A stretch of DNA of 64,000 nucleotides from positions 9,538,501-9,602,500 of the forward strand of contig NC_136016.1 in NCBI RefSeq assembly GCF_048128805.1, given 5' to 3'. How positions within the stretch are numbered: position 1 is the first letter of the stretch; each line of letters starts with the position of its first letter. The stretch is from Centroberyx gerrardi. Taxonomy: Eukaryota; Chordata; Actinopteri; Beryciformes; Berycidae. A program made the position numbers and the translations under genes. The notes below the pieces were generated by a model. The model saw only the letters and a list, made by a program, of their open reading frames with translations, was not told the origin of the DNA and searched no databases. Of this stretch, positions 58,201 through 64,000 are shown one piece after another.

Positions 58201-59673
58201 TACAAAGACACTGAATAACATCCCACAAGCTCTTTTTGTATCTTTCACACATAAATTCTGCAAAAAGATCCCTCATATCAGACCCTCTCACACGCCACTG
58301 CTTTTTTTTGTTTTTTTTTACTGCAAGTACTACTTCGTCTCTGTTATGACAAAGATAGCAAGAATAAGCTAGCAAAGAGTATTTTATGGGTTATTATGGA
58401 TCACCGAAAGCACTCAAATAGGCAAAATCTGCACCTGAGGTGGATCTGTCGGTCTGGGGAACGATAATAAGCATCACATCCGAGTGTTCAGGCTCTGTCT
58501 TTACTGGAACTCATCCTCAAAAAGTGCAAATCTAGTTCTAATGCAGTAAATAATAATTATCAAATAACAACAAAAGTATATGCATAGGTACTGTACAGCT
58601 ACATAGTGGGGACAGGCGGGAGGGGGACTCAGAGGTGAAGGGGGACGGGAGGGAGGAGAGCGAGGACTTGGGACGTTTCAGATTGGGCTGTGGAGGCCCA
58701 GTGAGCAGGTTCAAATTTAGAGAGCTCATCTTCACCTTCACACAGCATAGACTGGTCCAGTGAGACCTGCGACGGTCAAAGGCTGCTGCTCAGATCTAGC
58801 TTTGTAGACTGCAAGTAAGGATTCTCACCTAATGAGACTGCAACGCTTTGTTTTGCTTTCCCAGACAGGATGAGCCATGTGAGATGAATTAAATCTTTTT
58901 AAAGAAACAGGCATGTAAGGGAGCGTGTCTTGTGACTACCGTGGGTGTCCTACGTCACCGGCGGCCTAACTGTTCCCAGCAGGGAAGATGTGAGGAGCAG
59001 TGTCTAATAATACTTGACTTATTCAGAGAGAGGGAGACGATCATAAACAAGGCAACTTGGAATTTGGCTTTGGAATAAAATGGAGAATGAGGTAATAAAA
59101 GTATAAACACAATGGGTAACGAATGATCATCCGTAGCTCAGAGATCGATTGGTGTGGTCTGAGAGCAGAGCTAAGAGCTTTGCGGGGCAGGAAGTGCTCT
59201 ATCTCTCTGAGTATTTATATCCTCCTGACGCCAGCCTCAGGAGGAAGTTACATCATCACTTGACCAGTCTATGTCTCATGATGCTATCTTTTTTTTTTTT
59301 TTTTTTACAGAGATGCGCTGTATCTGAGGACAACCACCAGGCCTTTCCTCTTCAGAGTCTAATGATCTGGAAGAACCAGGAAATGCTGAGCAATATGGCT
59401 TAGGTTCAACCCCATTGGAAGGCTATGGGTTGAAAGCACCGCCATATTGCTAATTAACTGAAATGCTTATGGACAACAAACACAAAAAAGAGAGAGGCTA
59501 AAGATTGTTCTCAGACCAGCAACTAATTTCAGTCACATTAGCTTTGCCTTTTTTATCAAAAATCGCTCTGCCTGTTCACACAGATGTTGTTATGCTGAAT
59601 TTTAATGGAATCTTTTACATTTATTTTCATCAGGCTGTGCAGTGGGCAGTCAGGCGCGGGGCACGCCGAGCGA

Positions 59674-62600
59674 CTAGGGGTCCTCCGCGTCCAGGAACTC
59701 CTTCTTGGGCAGCGCGACGCCGCGGTACCAGGAGCAGGAGTTGTCGGCCCTCTTGACGCAGGCGTAGTGGTTGGCCTGCCGTCCGTAGACCTGCTTCTCG
59801 ATCATCAGGTCCGTCCACAGGCACTCCTCCGGAGCCGAGATCTCACAGGGCAGAGAGGGGCAGCGCACGATCTGCACACACACACGCACACACACAACAA
59901 ATCTCTCTATATGATCTTCTCTCTATATGATCTACTCACTACAATATCCTTTCTGTATCACATTTGCTTTCACTCCTTCTACTGATAATAGTAGTAATAC
60001 TAGTAAAGTGTATTTTATATATAGCTTTAATCACATTTCTTCTGCTTGAGTACTGAATATTTCCCCACTCCTTCACTAGATGGAGCCACGTCTCGCTCTG
60101 ATGTTTGTGGTTGTTCGCCTGTCCTTGTCTAGTTATGTCTGGTTTTTATCCCAGGAAGGGAATAGCCGTTTTATCTTTTTTCCTGGAGCACAAATATACA
60201 AACAGATATCCCTCCCCTGCCTCACCTTGCAGTCACAGCCCATCTGGTAGCGCTGGGTGAGGCTCTTCTTCTGGGTGGTGCTCATGGAGTCCCAGGGCAT
60301 GATGTAATCACACAGGGTCACATGCATGCGCCCACCAGCCTCCGCCTTGCCTGTAAAAGGAGCCAGACGGACGGCGATAAGAGCTCGGCCATGACACACA
60401 CATGATAGAAAGTTCACTCGACTCGGAGAAGTCGCACCTAAAGAGATCGCTCCTCCAGATAGGTCAAATATGGAGGAATACACCAAAACGTGAATTATCT
60501 CATTGGACAAAAGGTCATCTATTCCGAAAACTGATAAAATCGTCTGTTACTGTTCAGACTGACGCATGCAGGGACCGACACAGACCAGCCGTCCACGTGA
60601 AAGCTACAGTTTATGTTCTCTGCACGAGTGGCACCAGTCAAAACAAAGACATATTTCAAGTTCAGTGCTCAGATCTGCTGAGGCTGCGTCCTCGCCACTT
60701 ATCCATTATCTGTCTGTGGAGCAAACCTGGACATGTCGGAGCGTTATCTCCTCCCAGACGAGGCTGACTCACACCTCGCTGTATCCCTTCCAAACTGTTA
60801 ACCCTTCAAACCCAAGTACAGCAGAGAGGGTGAATCAGCTTAAAACTTGCCCTGAATGGCAGAAAATAGACCCCCCCCCTCCTCCTCCTTTCTCTCTCAA
60901 GTCTTCAACAAAATCTTGAGTCCTAGAGAGAGGAAATGCTGGCTTCAGCAGTTCCTCCCCTTACAACTCTCTGTAATTAGGGGCGAGTGTTTGCGGGTCC
61001 ATCGCTGTCTGCGATGGGGAAACCAGAGCAGGCATGAGATCATGATCCTCTGTGTCTCTTCTACTTGCTCTACTATGTGTCTTTCTGCTGCTGAGTGTGT
61101 GTGTGTTGTGCTTTCACTCACAATACAGCCCGGATTTAGCACACAGCTGTGAAGGGTTTCCACTCTTGAAACATGACGATAAAGGCTAATACGACTTAAT
61201 GTTTTGGATTGAATCAGGTTATGGAAGGTCAATTAGCCATATATACACATTTCTTCATATTTCATTAATCATCTGTATACAGTGTAATCATGCTTTCTGG
61301 AATAGCCCACAAGAAAATGCTCCATCCAAGGCGTTATCTTATGGGGTAAAACGTCTTTGAGTTTCACGGCCGTCTCCAAACAATCACACAATGAGAGAGA
61401 ACAAGATCTACGTTTCGTGCACAAGCTGTACCAAAAGACAGACGAGGTCACTCCCAGTCTCCACAGGGCTTAGTCAGCAGTATATCATTACTCATAATAA
61501 CACAAACAGTTAATCCTCCAACACACAAAATGGCCTGCCTGCATGCTCTATCCACCTTCCTGCTCGTCTGCTCTGCTGTCTGCACCCTCACCTGACGCTC
61601 TGTGTCTGTCCGCCTGTCTGTCTGCTCATTCTCATGCTTCCCTGTCTGTCTACCTGTCTGATTACATGTCAGTCTGTCCCTCTGTTGCTTTGTTTCGTTT
61701 AAATTCAATCTTCAGTTATCCAGGTTGTTTCTGTTCAAATCATGGATCTTTTTTTTACCAGACCTGGCCAAGACTGCAGCAGTATATTTAGGAAAATCAT
61801 GCAGTTAGATGCTTTGCATGTTCGCTCTGGAGCTCCATGCTAACACATTAACACTATGTTGAGTGATAGTAGGCGACTATCAGCTATGAAGACTGACCTT
61901 TTAGTAAGAAAAAGTTCATGGTTTTTTTTTATTATTTAGCTGTTTAGATTTAGATTTATTTAGATTTTAGCTGTACACAGTCTCCCATTGTCTGTTATGT
62001 TAATTTCCTACAGATAAAGGGAAAATAGTCCCTGGTGGTTCAAAACAGGTATTTTTTATAACATATTTAATGTAAAAATTACCAATCTGATACACAAAAC
62101 TGCCACATTTAGCCGCATATCATTTAAGATTACCATTTAGCTTTAGAGCTGCTGCTACAATCATTCAGCATAGTGTACGCTAAAGTGTTAGCATGCAGCA
62201 CAGGAGCAAACAATCTACCGGGGACCCATGGATGATTTTGGTGTCTATGTTCTCATCACATAATGGGCAAGCTGACAAAACTCCCAAAAATGTGGTGTAT
62301 TCCTTTAATTACAGACAAGGATAAAAGGAACACTGACCTGAGATCAAGTACTCCTTCTTGCCGCTGGTATCCAGGGTGACGCCGCAGACAGCAGACACGG
62401 GGGCGGTGAAGACAGCCTCGATGTCCTCGTTAGGCCCCTTGAACATCTGGAACAAAACCACACCGAGGGGTCAAAGGTCAGGTTGAGGGGGCCGGAATCT
62501 GTGCACCAATCCCTTTTAAGGAGGTATCTGGTGGATATTTCGCCTCCCTAAATGGCAAAGGAATTGACCTAAGTGATCTCACCTTGATCTGTTTGATCTC

Positions 62601-62683
62601 ATACTGGATCCTCTTGATGGGGTTCCCGTAGATATCATTCCCAGAATCCACCTCTCTCTCTCCCACCACCTTTGCGCGAATCA
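59674..62683 (-). CDS. timp2: Metalloproteinase inhibitor 2, partial (exons 2-5)
   Basis: A secreted inhibitor of matrix metalloproteinases; in mammals it also helps MT1-MMP activate pro-MMP2. Exons on the minus strand: 62683-62583, 62446-62338, 60350-60226 and 59871-59674 (TAG), all GT-AG and in phase. They encode 177 residues plus one codon shared with exon 1. Recognisable stretches are [65 protein letters not shown], and the acidic tail EFLDAEDP, which in mammalian TIMP2 contacts the MMP2 hemopexin domain. Exon 1, with the signal peptide and the inhibitory N-terminal Cys, is not in the window and must lie past position 64000. The [15 protein letters not shown] segment and acidic tail favour TIMP2 over other TIMPs. 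Confidence 0.94.
60351..62337 (-). other. timp2 intron 3
   Basis: A 2-kb intron. It has no long microsatellite and no recognisable element; a CTGTCTGTC-rich patch lies at 61600-61690. Confidence 0.7.
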
Positions 62684-63595
62684 CTGTTGGGGAAAGAGGG
62701 GAACAAGATGTCACACAACAGGAGCAACAAAACAAACAAAACCATTTTACATGATGAAAGGATGCAGAAAGAGCGCTGCTGTAAGTAATCACACATGAAG
62801 ATGGTGCTCTATGGGAAGAATATAATAAAACATGGACTGAGGCTACTCGTGTGAAAAGGCTTTTATTTGGCAGTCTATCAGAAAGTAGCCACCAAAAAAG
62901 GGCCTATGAACTTTTTTTTTTTCCCTTGAAGAGGTGCCATATGTTTTCTGAAAACACATGCCCTCTCTCTGAAGTGAAGGACAGCAAAACCGACAAACAC
63001 ACATTAATAATCCTTGCGCATCCTGCCTCTGTTTTTAATTCCCCTGTCCTGCACACAGCCGGGCTCGCAGACTGCAGATGGACCGGAGCCAGAACCGCCT
63101 CTACAGATGCCTCAAGTCTCCAGCGTACATACCACATCTAGGCACACTCTACAACAATATGAGCCACAGCAGCCAAACCCAGCTCGGCTTCAGCGTCTAG
63201 CCCAGTCAATGGAAACCCCACTATGCCAATACTGTATATGGACCAGACACATTAACTGACTTGGCCTGCAGCGCGGACCTTTGTGGTTCCGCCGAGAGAA
63301 ACACGAGAAGGAAAACTTCAAAAAGGCGAAACAGAAATGGGTTAAGGATACGACGAATACACCAACAACTTGAAAGCAGATATGAGAGAAAGAGTGGGCC
63401 AGATGCAGGTTTCTCACTCTGTGTGTGTGTGTGTGTGCGTGTGTGAGAGTGGGTGTGTGTAGTGTGTTTTAATAGCCTGCTGACTACATCAAGCTTCAGC
63501 TATGCTTAGGGCATTCATTCAGAATGGAAAATATGAGCAATACACAAAAAAGAAAACATAAAATAACCAGGAACAGAGGACACGTACACATAGAT

Positions 63596-63631
<36 letters not shown>

Positions 63632-64000
63632 GCACACACACGGGTGACTGCTATTGCTCTTACACCCTTGGGTTCATTTTACAGCTTGGAGCAGACACAA
63701 ATATGGGGGTTCACGGCTCCGGGAGTTAACAACGTCTCTCGTTCTCCTGCCCCTTCCCTCACTACCTCCTTTCCCCTCCTCCTCAGTCTCTCTGCCTGGT
63801 CCAAGGCGCATGCTTTTCTGCACATGTAACCACATCACAGCATTTATCACTGGGGGAATAAACTGTGATCCGTCTTTGATGGTAGCATCCTATAGAGCTC
63901 TTTGTGAAGCCATTTATCAGCGCTTTGCACAACCCAAACCTCGTTCCCCACAAGCAAACTTCTGCATTTTGGTTCCATTCTGATGCTTACGCAAATATGC
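62684..64000 (-). other. Part of timp2 intron 1
   Basis: The stretch runs from the exon 2 acceptor to the window edge with no exon. It contains GT (63421-63442) and CA (63599-63628) arrays. TIMP2 intron 1 is also long in mammals. Confidence 0.7.

Larger units (their letters stand above)
50317..59673. other. Intergenic stretch between cyth1 and timp2
   Basis: No gene is recognised over 9 kb. USP36, present between CYTH1 and TIMP2 in mammals, is not seen. The right part may be the timp2 3' UTR. Contents include a SINE, a 28-base G run, CA/GT/CT arrays (for example 51083-51122, 52267-52325, 53155-53196, 53599-53626, 55241-55270), a CCTTT array and a degenerate repeat with long overlapping open frames. 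Confidence 0.5.

Overview
The window is vertebrate, almost certainly teleost, nuclear DNA. Genes are split by GT-AG introns, CA/GT and CT/GA microsatellites are very dense, and fish-type dispersed repeats and SINE fragments are present. The recognisable genes, in order tha1, socs3, pgs1, cyth1, timp2, match the block around human 17q25.3 (THA1P, SOCS3, PGS1, CYTH1, TIMP2).

Layout. 1-4.2 kb: a small unrecognised acidic-protein gene on the minus strand with a GC-rich, CCAAT-bearing candidate promoter near 3.3 kb. 4257-4338: a complete tRNA-Leu(UAG) gene. 4.87-8.19 kb: tha1, threonine aldolase, seven coding exons, minus. 8.2-18.3 kb: no gene, a microsatellite-rich stretch that may include a long socs3 3' UTR. 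18.37-19.22 kb: socs3 in two coding exons, minus. 22.28-32.12 kb: pgs1 in ten coding exons, plus. 32.1-38.4 kb: the space between the convergent pgs1 and cyth1, where mammals carry DNAH17; only repeats, palindromes and one possible broken exon are seen. 38.45-50.13 kb: cyth1, minus, including a 3-nt microexon. 50.2-59.6 kb: no gene recognised, where mammals carry USP36. 59.67-62.68 kb: timp2 exons 2-5, minus; exon 1 lies beyond the right edge.

The genes do not form one pathway. tha1 and pgs1 products are predicted mitochondrial (amino-acid catabolism and cardiolipin precursor synthesis). socs3 is a feedback inhibitor of JAK/STAT cytokine signalling, cyth1 an ARF guanine-nucleotide exchange factor, and timp2 a secreted metalloproteinase inhibitor. 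Exon boundaries were worked out by hand from splice sites, reading phase and family conservation; every joined reading frame of the five named genes stays open across all junctions.

I found no evidence of an undescribed biological system. The items most worth a second look are the cyth1 GAG microexon, the socs3 coding intron together with a minimal uORF that overlaps its start codon, splice sites built from dinucleotide repeats in several genes, a miRNA-like hairpin in pgs1 intron 1, the unrecognised acidic protein, and the possible broken exon near 35.9 kb.
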